From a virus: a DNA stretch of 62,272 bases. Under the pieces are notes generated by a model. That model ran no database searches and was not told the origin of the DNA. It saw only the letters and a program-made list of their open reading frames with translations. Each line of letters opens with the position of its first letter. Position 1 is the first letter of the stretch. Of the stretch, positions 26,932 to 33,910 are shown piece after piece. The translations under genes and the position numbers were made by a program. The stretch covers positions 1-62,272 of IMG/VR virus record IMGVR_UViG_3300032309_002862, one strand, 5' to 3'.

Positions 26932-28389
26932 ATGTCATCTACCGAAAGTGAAAAACAGTTCATTGACCTATCGAGAAGTTTAGAGGGTCTCGTTGGTGAA
27001 TTGAAAAAAATGAACATATCGTCTATCAAGGAAGATATTAAGAAACAGGGTGATGTTATAGAGAGATCACTCGGTAATGTAAAGGGTAGCTTTAGGAGAG
27101 GTGGTAAAACTAAGGATGATGGAAACTATTTAGTTGGTGAGAATGGGCCAGAAGTGGTTTCGCTTCCTACCGGATCCTCAATAATACCTTTAGATGTTTC
27201 AGATTTAATAGAGGGATTAAAAAATGTTTCTAAGCTCAAGGACGATCTCGATGATAAGACTTTAAACTATGACAAGGATAAGGGTGTTGTAGTTACACCA
27301 GCAGGCGATTTTGATATTGGCTTTCTAAAAAGCCAGATCGAAAAGCAAATAGCTGAGGATGCTGCTATGGATGTTTCCGATGGTGGTAAAAGTGCAGAAG
27401 CTGTAGTTGCTCTTGAAAAATTACAGGATAAGATAAAAAATGCTAAACCTGAAAGCAAAGAGGGAAGCATGGATGAAAAAATTGGTAAATCAGCGGGCCC
27501 GAGTGCAGAGGAAATAAAAGCGGAGAGAGAAAGATTATTAGCGGAAGACTATGAATTCTATACCGAATATCCTAAAAGCCTACAGGATGATCTAGATTCT
27601 TATATAAGTAGTTACAATTCTGGACCTGGCTCTTCCCTTAATAAAACTGCGGAACCAGAATTAACTGAGAAGGAAAAGCCTAATTCTAAAGAGGAAAGAG
27701 AGGGAAAGGAAAGGGATAATTCAAAAGAGGAAAGCACAGAGAAGACCTCAAAAAAGAAAAATAAAAAAGAAAAAAAAGAAAAAGAGGGGACTGGAGAAGG
27801 TCTATTTTCTAAAGGAAAGTCAACCGAGCGTAAGGAGAATAAAAGTGGTAGTGCTATAAGTACAGGTCTTTCCATTCTTGAAAAAAAATCAGGGCTAACA
27901 GATAAAGCTGTTAACTTGGGATCCAAATTTGGTATATCTGGCGATAAAACCGAAAAGTTAATCAACACGGCTAATCAGAAAGCTGTAAGTAAAGTTCAGG
28001 ATTTGGGTAAAAAATCACCTAAGGAAAATACGGATAAAGAAGATACCAAAAGTAAAGCAGTAAACGAGAAGCCTGAATTGAATCCACCACCTAAGCCAGC
28101 ACCACCACCCGAACCCAAGCCTGCTCCAGCCGCAGCCCCTGCCCCGGAGAAGAGCAAATCAGCAAATCCGGAGGCTAGCTCAAAATCAGAAACTACTGAG
28201 ACACCTAGCAAATCAGGGACATCTGAGCCCTCGTCTAGTGGAGCTTCTAATTCTTCCTCTGGTGCATCTCTGTCTAACGAGGATGCTAAAGACATTAAAA
28301 GCCTTCTTAGTAAGATAGCAAATACGCTAGCTGGACCACTAAATATTAGTTCACCTGATCCTTTTAGACCAGATTCTAGAAGAATTTAA
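26932..28389 (+). CDS. Tail-associated low-complexity protein with a tape-measure-type motif
   Basis: A 485-residue protein. The helical N-terminus (LSRSLEGLVGELKKM) is followed near residues 64-86 by YLVGENGPEVVSLPTGSSII, which matches a motif typically found near the C-terminus of tape measure and related tail proteins (VGE.GPE.V.LP.GS.VIP). The rest is mostly low-complexity: Lys/Glu/Ser-rich from about 225 to 310 and Pro/Ala-rich from about 383 to 405 (PPPKPAPPPEPKPAPAAAPA), then Ser-rich. It sits right after the tail chaperone pair, where a tape measure is expected. Its length would fit a tail shorter than T4's, but the central disorder makes me cautious: tape measure or a tail-tip accessory protein. 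Confidence 0.45.
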   Translation: MSSTESEKQFIDLSRSLEGLVGELKKMNISSIKEDIKKQGDVIERSLGNVKGSFRRGGKTKDDGNYLVGENGPEVVSLPTGSSIIPLDVSDLIEGLKNVSKLKDDLDDKTLNYDKDKGVVVTPAGDFDIGFLKSQIEKQIAEDAAMDVSDGGKSAEAVVALEKLQDKIKNAKPESKEGSMDEKIGKSAGPSAEEIKAERERLLAEDYEFYTEYPKSLQDDLDSYISSYNSGPGSSLNKTAEPELTEKEKPNSKEEREGKERDNSKEESTEKTSKKKNKKEKKEKEGTGEGLFSKGKSTERKENKSGSAISTGLSILEKKSGLTDKAVNLGSKFGISGDKTEKLINTANQKAVSKVQDLGKKSPKENTDKEDTKSKAVNEKPELNPPPKPAPPPEPKPAPAAAPAPEKSKSANPEASSKSETTETPSKSGTSEPSSSGASNSSSGASLSNEDAKDIKSLLSKIANTLAGPLNISSPDPFRPDSRRI

Positions 28390-28423
28390 TTTAAATCCTC
28401 GGGTTTCATGCGGATTTTTGTAT

Positions 28424-28431
28424 TACATTTG
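28424..28431 (+). promoter_or_regulatory. Possible host-type promoter -7 box TACATTTG
   Basis: TACATTTG fits the Bacteroidota -7 consensus TAnnTTTG, 17 bases before the dCMP deaminase ATG. No convincing TTTG box lies at the expected spacing upstream, so this is weak. Confidence 0.25.
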
Positions 28432-28448
28432 AGGTATATTAAACTGGA

Positions 28449-28997
28449 ATGCCTATGTCAGAAAAGATACTCTTTAAAGATCTATCTTTCATAAATGAAG
28501 AATTTATAGAAAAAAACATCTCCTGGAGAGTTATACCACAGCCAGATTCAACGTATTTACTTTTAACTGGTGATAACTTATATTTAAACGAAAAAGAGGA
28601 GAGAATGGATTCCGTGTATCTTGAGATGGCTGAATCCTGGGGAAAGAATTCCCATTGTAAAAGAGCACAGGTTGGATGTTTAATGGTTAAAAATAAGTCT
28701 ATTATATCGGATGGGTATAACGGATCACCAACGGGATTTCCTAATGTATGCGAGGATGAGAAAGGTGATACCCTATCATGGGTTTTGCATGCGGAGGCAA
28801 ATGCTATAACAAAGTTAGCTAAGAGCACTCAGAGCTCCGATGGCTCTACTATTTACGTAACTCTTTCCCCTTGTTTCGAATGCTCAAAACTAATCATTCA
28901 ATCCGCTATAAAAAGAGTAGTTTTTACCGAGCTATATAGGAAGCATGATTCATTGTCCTTTCTTTTAAGAGGCGGGATTGAATTAATGAAATTATAA
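28449..28997 (+). CDS. cd: Deoxycytidylate (dCMP) deaminase
   Basis: A 182-residue zinc deaminase that would convert dCMP to dUMP and so feed dTTP synthesis. The zinc and catalytic motifs are present: HAEAN near residue 114 and PCFEC near 141-145. YNGSPTGFPNVC is the typical dCMP deaminase loop after the first strand (RAQVGCLMV). An N-terminal extension of about 50 residues precedes the deaminase core, which starts at MDSVYLEMAESWGKNSHC. T4 encodes the same enzyme (cd). The gene begins a new unit after the tail genes, with a possible host-type promoter, consistent with earlier expression than virion genes. Confidence 0.92.
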   Translation: MPMSEKILFKDLSFINEEFIEKNISWRVIPQPDSTYLLLTGDNLYLNEKEERMDSVYLEMAESWGKNSHCKRAQVGCLMVKNKSIISDGYNGSPTGFPNVCEDEKGDTLSWVLHAEANAITKLAKSTQSSDGSTIYVTLSPCFECSKLIIQSAIKRVVFTELYRKHDSLSFLLRGGIELMKL

Positions 28998-29017
28998 TTT
29001 GTAAATATATTTATATA

Positions 29018-29632
29018 ATGATAGAACAGAAAGAGAAGGCTGAGAAAAACATCCAAAAACTTGCAGGAAATTTCCTATTCGAGAAGAACGAGAAATCATT
29101 CAAAGAACTTTTTGAGAGATTGAGACCAGGTGTATTGAATCACTGCTACGTTATTCTAAAAGACAGGGAATTAGCGGAGGATGCTTTCATCAACACAATG
29201 ACCAAGATCTGGACTAAAATAGATCAATATGATGATGAGAGAGGTAATTTCTCTACGTGGTGTTATAATATTGCACGTAACGAGAGCTTGTTGCTAATTA
29301 AATCTAGAAACAAATACGTTTCACAGAATGAAAAGGAATTAGATTTCCATTCAATTAAGCACGATTCAATCATGGGCGAGCATTATGTTCTAGAAAATTC
29401 AATTGATTATGCTTTTTTCAACGAAGAGAACACTGTTGATGCCGTATATGAGGCGGTCATAGACGAAATAAGGACATTACCTGAACTCTACCGAGACATT
29501 ATGGTAGACCGAGAGATAAATGGTATGAAATACAAGGACATAGCGATCAAATATGGTATCAAGAAAAGATCCATAGCTACGAGAATAAGAAGAGCAAGAG
29601 CTAAGATCAAGAAAAAAATGGGGAAACCTTAA
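29018..29632 (+). CDS. Sigma-70 family (ECF-like) RNA polymerase sigma factor
   Basis: A 204-residue sigma factor with region 2 and region 4 only, the ECF layout. Region 2: LFERLRPGVLNHCYVIL, then RELAEDAFINTMTKIWTKI and GNFSTWCYNIARNESLLLI. Region 4 is near the C-terminus: LPELYRDIMVDREINGMKYK, then the helix-turn-helix YKDIAIKYGIKKRSIATRIRRAR. The style is like Bacteroidota ECF factors, suggesting acquisition from a host. It would redirect host RNA polymerase to some phage genes. The window also encodes a gp55-type late sigma, so two classes of phage promoter can be expected. Confidence 0.9.
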   Translation: MIEQKEKAEKNIQKLAGNFLFEKNEKSFKELFERLRPGVLNHCYVILKDRELAEDAFINTMTKIWTKIDQYDDERGNFSTWCYNIARNESLLLIKSRNKYVSQNEKELDFHSIKHDSIMGEHYVLENSIDYAFFNEENTVDAVYEAVIDEIRTLPELYRDIMVDREINGMKYKDIAIKYGIKKRSIATRIRRARAKIKKKMGKP

Positions 29633-29666
29633 TGGAATAATACGATATAAATTAAAAGTTAACATC

Positions 29667-30080
29667 ATGTTTGGAGCACTAAAGGAATTTTACATCTACC
29701 TTAAATATCGTAAGATGGTCAAGAGCGAGGCTGCAAGCGATATAATTTGGACCAGAAGGGGACTTAGATACGATTGGCTTTGCAGAATTTATACGGTGGT
29801 TAATCTTCCACCGCAGGTGACACTATCAAAGGATTTGCCTCTGGAGTCTAGACCATCTTTTGTTTTTGAAACGATTAAGCCTATTAATGAATATTTAGGA
29901 AAGGTTGGGCTGGAAGAGATGATATCTGTTTCACTTGATCCTATCCAGACAACTAACAATGAATCATACCTTGTCGTGTATTATTTTGTTTTCCGTAAGC
30001 TGACTTGGTTTTGGTTTATTTTTTATTCCATACTTTTGCCTGTTTCATCAATTTGGGCCATAATTCACTTTCTCTTTTAA
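29667..30080 (+). CDS. Unknown protein with C-terminal membrane helix (137 aa)
   Basis: A 137-residue protein. The first 110 residues are mixed alpha/beta, ending in ESYLVVYYFVFR, and the last 25 (WFWFIFYSILLPVSSIWAIIHFLF) form one hydrophobic membrane helix. No family recognised. The sequence GATATAAATT, resembling the T4 late box, lies 13 bases upstream of its ATG. It stops 11 bases before the nuclease gene and may be in one unit with the sigma factor. It could be a tail-anchored inner-membrane protein acting on the host. Confidence 0.55.
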   Translation: MFGALKEFYIYLKYRKMVKSEAASDIIWTRRGLRYDWLCRIYTVVNLPPQVTLSKDLPLESRPSFVFETIKPINEYLGKVGLEEMISVSLDPIQTTNNESYLVVYYFVFRKLTWFWFIFYSILLPVSSIWAIIHFLF

Positions 30081-30091
30081 ATTATAATACC

Positions 30092-30898
30092 ATGAAAGAA
30101 ATACTGCTAAAAGAGAAAGATGAAATAGAGAAGAGACTTAAAGTGTTTAATGATGCTAATTTTATTTTTGACGAACCTTCACATACCTACACATACTCTG
30201 GTAAAAAATTCGATTCAGTTACAACTTTCCTGAAGAATTTTAAAGAACCGTTCCAGAGGGATTATTGGGTAAGAGAAAAAGCAAGACAGAGAGGAGTTGA
30301 CCCGTCTGTCATAGAGAACGAGTGGAAGGAAAAAGCTGACAAATCTACTGTTCTCGGTACAAACGTACATAAATGGATAGAGGATTTTTGGACTGGCCTT
30401 AATCCAGAAATGCCTGAACCAGGGGAGGAGATGGAGAGAGTTTTGAAGTTTAAGGAATTGTACGAGCAAAAATTAAAAGATCTAGTTCCCCTGCCTTCTG
30501 AGCTAAAAATATTCTCTAAGAAATGGAGATTAGCTGGAACTATAGATCAGCCATTTCTAATGTGGGACGAGAAGAGAAATAAAATTTTAATATTAATAGG
30601 CGACTGGAAAACAAACAAGGAATTTAAGCACGACGATCATCCAAAGGGGAGATATAAAAAATTGCTTAGACCTTTTCATACTCTTTACGAGAATCAGCAT
30701 AATGAATATTCTATACAGCTTTCCATGTATAGACTGATACTAGAGGAAGCTATTGGTTTGGAGACCGAAAGCGGATTCCTAGTTCATATAGGACCAGATG
30801 GACCCGCTAGAATATTCCCAGCGAGAGATCTTCGAGCTCCTCTTAGAGCCTACCTAGATCAAAATAGAGCAGAGTCTGATATCTTCGATATTGAATAA
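30092..30898 (+). CDS. PD-(D/E)XK superfamily nuclease (Cas4/RecB-like)
   Basis: I start it at ATG 30092 (MKEILLKEKDEIEKRL); a longer frame reaches 30005 but would overlap the upstream gene by 76 bases. At 268 residues it has the RecB/Cas4-like pattern: GTNVHKWIEDF with the His near residue 92, LAGTIDQPF with the first acidic metal ligand near 152, IGDWKTNK as the (D/E)-x-K motif near 170-175, and QLSMYRLILEE as the Q-x-x-x-Y motif near 209. Such nucleases trim or degrade DNA ends in recombination or host-DNA breakdown. A cytoplasmic enzyme; its exact role is unknown. Confidence 0.8.
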   Translation: MKEILLKEKDEIEKRLKVFNDANFIFDEPSHTYTYSGKKFDSVTTFLKNFKEPFQRDYWVREKARQRGVDPSVIENEWKEKADKSTVLGTNVHKWIEDFWTGLNPEMPEPGEEMERVLKFKELYEQKLKDLVPLPSELKIFSKKWRLAGTIDQPFLMWDEKRNKILILIGDWKTNKEFKHDDHPKGRYKKLLRPFHTLYENQHNEYSIQLSMYRLILEEAIGLETESGFLVHIGPDGPARIFPARDLRAPLRAYLDQNRAESDIFDIE

Positions 30899-30948
30899 AA
30901 TAGTGAAACTTATTACTAAAAAGAAGTATAAATTAAAAAAATAACAAA

Positions 30949-31488
30949 ATGGCTACTAGACAAAAGGAAAAAAACGAAGAATTGAATTTAGCATCCTCAG
31001 CTAATTTAGATAGATTACCAGGTGAGATTGAAACTATGGAATTTGGGGGTATGCACATTTCGGTTGATGAAGAAAAAGTTCAAAGAATTGAAAAAGAACT
31101 AGAGGAAAAAATAGAGGAGTCCAGAAAAAAAGTATATGCTGTTTCTATGGATACCGAAGCATTCCAAGCTTTTAAAAAATACATAACCGAGAGTGCTGAA
31201 TGGAGCTCCACCGAGTCTATTGGTATTGTAGAGATTAGCAAATCTATCTCTAAGATTGAAAAAGAAGGAATTAAAGACAACATGGTTTATATGAGCTCTT
31301 TGACTCTTGAGGCTAGTCACTATTTCATTTCTAAGTCAAGAGGTAAAGGACTAGATGAAGCAAAGAACTTCATTAAGCTATACAAGCCTATTGATATTGC
31401 ATTAAATGATGTAAAAGAGGACAATAGAAATATCGAGGAGATTAGAAAAAGATTAAACGCAGCTCAACAAGGTATAGAGCTAGTGTAA
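30949..31488 (+). CDS. Unknown coiled-coil protein (179 aa)
   Basis: A 179-residue, highly charged, mostly helical protein. N-terminal 35 residues look flexible, then VDEEKVQRIEKELEEKIEES forms a helix, and the rest alternates helices (DTEAFQAFKKYITESAEW, KNFIKLYKPIDIALNDV) ending with a heptad segment NRNIEEIRKRLNAAQQG. No known motif. AGTATAAATT lies 14 bases before the ATG. A strong terminator follows directly, so it ends a unit. Confidence 0.55.
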   Translation: MATRQKEKNEELNLASSANLDRLPGEIETMEFGGMHISVDEEKVQRIEKELEEKIEESRKKVYAVSMDTEAFQAFKKYITESAEWSSTESIGIVEISKSISKIEKEGIKDNMVYMSSLTLEASHYFISKSRGKGLDEAKNFIKLYKPIDIALNDVKEDNRNIEEIRKRLNAAQQGIELV

Positions 31489-31509
31489 TTAATTTTTAAA
31501 TAGCATCTA

Positions 31510-31540
31510 AAAAAGCCGGGTTTCCGGCTTTTTCTTTTTC
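31510..31540 (+). terminator. Rho-independent terminator
   Basis: Perfect 10-bp stem AAAAAGCCGG / CCGGCTTTTT (31510-31519 and 31524-31533) with loop GTTT, continuing into a T-rich tail. Ends the unit running from the deaminase or sigma gene. Confidence 0.9.
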
Positions 31541-31593
31541 CAAAATAATATTAGATAAATACTTAGTACTTTAAAACAATAAAACAATAAAAC

Positions 31594-31887
31594 ATGAAAA
31601 CATTAGAAAAAATTAAGGAATATTCCTGGTCAATTACCCTTTTCTTACTTTTAGTTGTATTTTTAAAACAATGCGGAGTAAACAGAGAGGTTGATAGAAT
31701 AGATAAAGAGATTAAGAAAATAACACAATCCACCGATTCTATACAAGAGTCACTTATAACTAAGGATCAGATGGATAATGCTCTTAAGCAGAATATGTTC
31801 AATTTTCTTATTTACGAAGACGATTTCGATAAAGGAAAAACCTCTTTGTCTGATATAAAATCCAAGATAGAAAATCCTAATAAGTAA
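31594..31887 (+). CDS. Small membrane-anchored coiled-coil protein (97 aa)
   Basis: A 97-residue protein with one N-terminal membrane helix (WSITLFLLLVVFLKQCG, residues about 12-28) and a short charged N-terminal tail, followed by a coiled-coil stretch (VDRIDKEIKKITQSTDSIQESL). The topology is probably N-in with a periplasmic helix. Five bases separate it from a four-helix membrane protein, suggesting joint expression and perhaps a complex. Two-gene membrane modules in phages include holin/spanin and superinfection-exclusion pairs; no sequence signature decides between them. Confidence 0.6.
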   Translation: MKTLEKIKEYSWSITLFLLLVVFLKQCGVNREVDRIDKEIKKITQSTDSIQESLITKDQMDNALKQNMFNFLIYEDDFDKGKTSLSDIKSKIENPNK

Positions 31888-31891
31888 TCGT

Positions 31892-32650
31892 ATGGAGAAA
31901 GGATGGCTAAAATACTTTATAATAGGAACTTTTGTTTCTCTTTACCTCGTAGTGTCCGTAATCTCTACGATACACGTTATTCAATTCTTTGATCTTACAA
32001 ATCCAAAGTGGCTTTCAGTGTCACTTGCGATAGCTTTTGAACTCGGTGCAGCTGCTTCCCTTGCTTCCCTTATAGCTCTAGATAAGATGAACAAATTCCT
32101 AGTTTGGATACTTTTTATAACGCTTACTGCTATGCAAGCTATGGGAAATACCTACTATGCATATACAAACATACAGGATTTCCAGGGATGGAGCGAGCTA
32201 TTTGGCTTAATAGAAGAGGATGTTATATTTCAAAAACGTATATTGTCGATAATCAGCGGTGCAATACTTCCTCTTGTAGCGCTGGGCTTTATAAAATCTC
32301 TAGTTGATTACATAAAGCCAGAGGTTCAGGAGCAGATATTGAACCCCGACACTATCGGGGAAGAAGATGATGCTTCACCTGTGATGGATCTAGAGATCGT
32401 GGCATCTAGCGATAAACACGAGGTTCCTTTGGAAAATAATGTAGATGTTATAAGTATATCTGAGATGAAAGAGGAGGATCCTGCTATCAAAATTGAGGAA
32501 GCTAGTGATCTACCAGATTTGCAGTATGTAAACGTTGGAGAGGATCGTCCTGAAGCTAATAATCAGATTTTACCACAGACTTTCAACGAAATAACGAACG
32601 CTAACTCCAACAGAAAATCACTGAAGCAAGGCGTTCCCCCTTTCATATAA
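31892..32650 (+). CDS. Four-helix membrane protein with long cytoplasmic tail (252 aa)
   Basis: Four hydrophobic segments lie in the first 150 residues: YFIIGTFVSLYLVVSVISTI, WLSVSLAIAFELGAAASLASL, FLVWILFITLTAMQAMG and ILSIISGAILPLVALGFI. A charged, acidic, probably disordered tail of about 100 residues follows. The small-residue-rich second helix (AFELGAAASLASLIAL) suggests tight helix packing. No family recognised. With the small anchored protein upstream it could form a membrane complex in the infected cell, for example a lysis-timing or exclusion function (inference from topology only). Confidence 0.6.
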   Translation: MEKGWLKYFIIGTFVSLYLVVSVISTIHVIQFFDLTNPKWLSVSLAIAFELGAAASLASLIALDKMNKFLVWILFITLTAMQAMGNTYYAYTNIQDFQGWSELFGLIEEDVIFQKRILSIISGAILPLVALGFIKSLVDYIKPEVQEQILNPDTIGEEDDASPVMDLEIVASSDKHEVPLENNVDVISISEMKEEDPAIKIEEASDLPDLQYVNVGEDRPEANNQILPQTFNEITNANSNRKSLKQGVPPFI

Positions 32651-32671
32651 GGATAAATAAAAGAATAAGAA

Positions 32672-33361
32672 ATGGCAGATTACCCACAGATCCAACAGGA
32701 GTCAGATAACTTAAATTACGACGGAGGAGGTAGTACAGGCGGTACATATACCCAAACTGTACAGGGTGGATCTACTAGTGCGCCAGTTTTCACACCTGGT
32801 GCTTGTACTTTTACTGCTAGATACACTAACGTTGCTAGAACAAGGGAAGCATTACCGCTGATAGATTGGACGTTTAAGTATAAGAACCAACCTGCTTTTT
32901 TTAAATACTTCAAGTCCTCTTTTAATGTATGCCTGCAGTCAAATGTGATGGATACCCTGAGCTTAGCTTCTTTTTTCCATCCTTTTCTTTCTTTCTCTAG
33001 TTACCAAAAGCAAACATTTGTAATAGCTCCGGATACTTCAATCGATGTAGATACTGGTAATTTTGCCAACACATTAAACGAGGTTAGCTTTATATTGGCA
33101 AGAGCTTATTATCTACCGACACAAAAGGGAGCTGCTAGAGTATTATTTTGGGACTACGACGGAAACACTAGATACCCGATGGGTGAAATAATGGTTTTAA
33201 CCGGCGCTGTAAAAGAGGATCAGAATTGGAAGGGGTGGAATATAAGTTCTTTCTCTAATATAGGTCACACAGGTCCTGTATCCAATCCTAGTTTGGGTGG
33301 CATCACCTTTACAAACCCAACCGAATCGCCAGTTAAACTGGTAGTAATAACAGCAAACTAA
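32672..33361 (+). CDS. Beta-rich virion-type protein, paralogue 1 (229 aa)
   Basis: A 229-residue protein with a Gly/Thr/Gln-rich N-terminal segment (DGGGSTGGTYTQTVQGG) and a beta-rich body. Its second half aligns with the following gene: WDYDGNTRYPMGEIMVL here versus WEYRGNEYFMGELTVL there, then a GWN, GPVS.P, GGIT...NP pattern and a closing strand (KLVVITAN). The layout, N-terminal flexible arm plus beta-sandwich, resembles small capsid decoration or fibre proteins, but no family is recognised. GATAAATAAA lies 10 bases before its ATG. Confidence 0.5.
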   Translation: MADYPQIQQESDNLNYDGGGSTGGTYTQTVQGGSTSAPVFTPGACTFTARYTNVARTREALPLIDWTFKYKNQPAFFKYFKSSFNVCLQSNVMDTLSLASFFHPFLSFSSYQKQTFVIAPDTSIDVDTGNFANTLNEVSFILARAYYLPTQKGAARVLFWDYDGNTRYPMGEIMVLTGAVKEDQNWKGWNISSFSNIGHTGPVSNPSLGGITFTNPTESPVKLVVITAN

Positions 33362-33362
33362 T

Positions 33363-33848
33363 ATGGCAACAAGACCCGTTATATGTCCCTATATAGAACC
33401 AGAGGGATTGAAATTCGAAAGAACTAACCTGGTTATAGATTCAAACAGCATGATGAATCCTCAAATAGTGCTTATGTTAGAGGATTTGTTATTTGATGTT
33501 CCTGCATATTCAAAATCCACAATAAATCTTAGAGCTGAATCCTGCGCACTGATAAGCCAGTCGGACATAGCGGATCCTGGAGGGTACGTTAGCTTTATAG
33601 CTATTAAAGCAGTATACCCAGCTGGGACTTTAGAAAAAGACAAGTTCATTACATGGGAGTACAGGGGCAATGAATATTTTATGGGCGAACTTACTGTATT
33701 GAGCGGTGTTAATATCACAACTTTTGATTCGGAGCAATATGGATGGAATCTGGCTAAACCTGGACCAGTATACCAGGACGGAGGTATAACGGTGTGTAAT
33801 CCCCACTTAGATAAAAGGGTAATTTTAGAGATATTGGTTTGCAGATAA
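33363..33848 (+). CDS. Beta-rich virion-type protein, paralogue 2 (161 aa)
   Basis: A 161-residue protein beginning two bases after its paralogue. It lacks the Gly-rich arm but shares the second half (WEYRGNEYFMGELTVLSG, GWNLAKPGPVYQDGGITVCNP, LEILV). The first half (MATRPVICPYIEPEG, VLMLEDLLFDVPAYSKSTIN) is also beta-rich. The adjacent, diverged copies suggest a heteromeric surface or fibre component. It is followed by two GATATATAGA motifs. Confidence 0.5.
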   Translation: MATRPVICPYIEPEGLKFERTNLVIDSNSMMNPQIVLMLEDLLFDVPAYSKSTINLRAESCALISQSDIADPGGYVSFIAIKAVYPAGTLEKDKFITWEYRGNEYFMGELTVLSGVNITTFDSEQYGWNLAKPGPVYQDGGITVCNPHLDKRVILEILVCR

Positions 33849-33849
33849 T

Positions 33850-33859
33850 GATATATAGA
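33850..33859 (+). promoter_or_regulatory. Putative late promoter element GATATATAGA (distal of a pair)
   Basis: Exact motif overlapping the end of the upstream gene, 51 bases before the ATG at 33911. A second exact copy lies 30 bases downstream, so this gene appears to have tandem late promoters. Confidence 0.5.
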
Positions 33860-33879
33860 CCAAAAAGTACTCTGAAAAA

Positions 33880-33889
33880 GATATATAGA
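33880..33889 (+). promoter_or_regulatory. Putative late promoter element GATATATAGA (proximal of a pair)
   Basis: Exact motif, 21 bases before the ATG at 33911, within the usual 13-29 base spacing for this set. Confidence 0.6.
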
Positions 33890-33910
33890 ATACAAAAAAA
33901 TTATTAACTC

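Noticed and set aside
27612-27968. A minus-strand Ser/Phe/Leu-rich frame under the Lys/Glu-rich tail protein
   Set aside because: Low-complexity AAG/GAA codons on the + strand always give Phe/Ser/Leu frames on the other strand.
30005-30091. Longer N-terminus for the PD-(D/E)XK nuclease
   Set aside because: It would overlap the previous gene by 76 bases, and the extra residues (MVLVYFLFHTFACF) are the out-of-frame reading of that gene's membrane helix.
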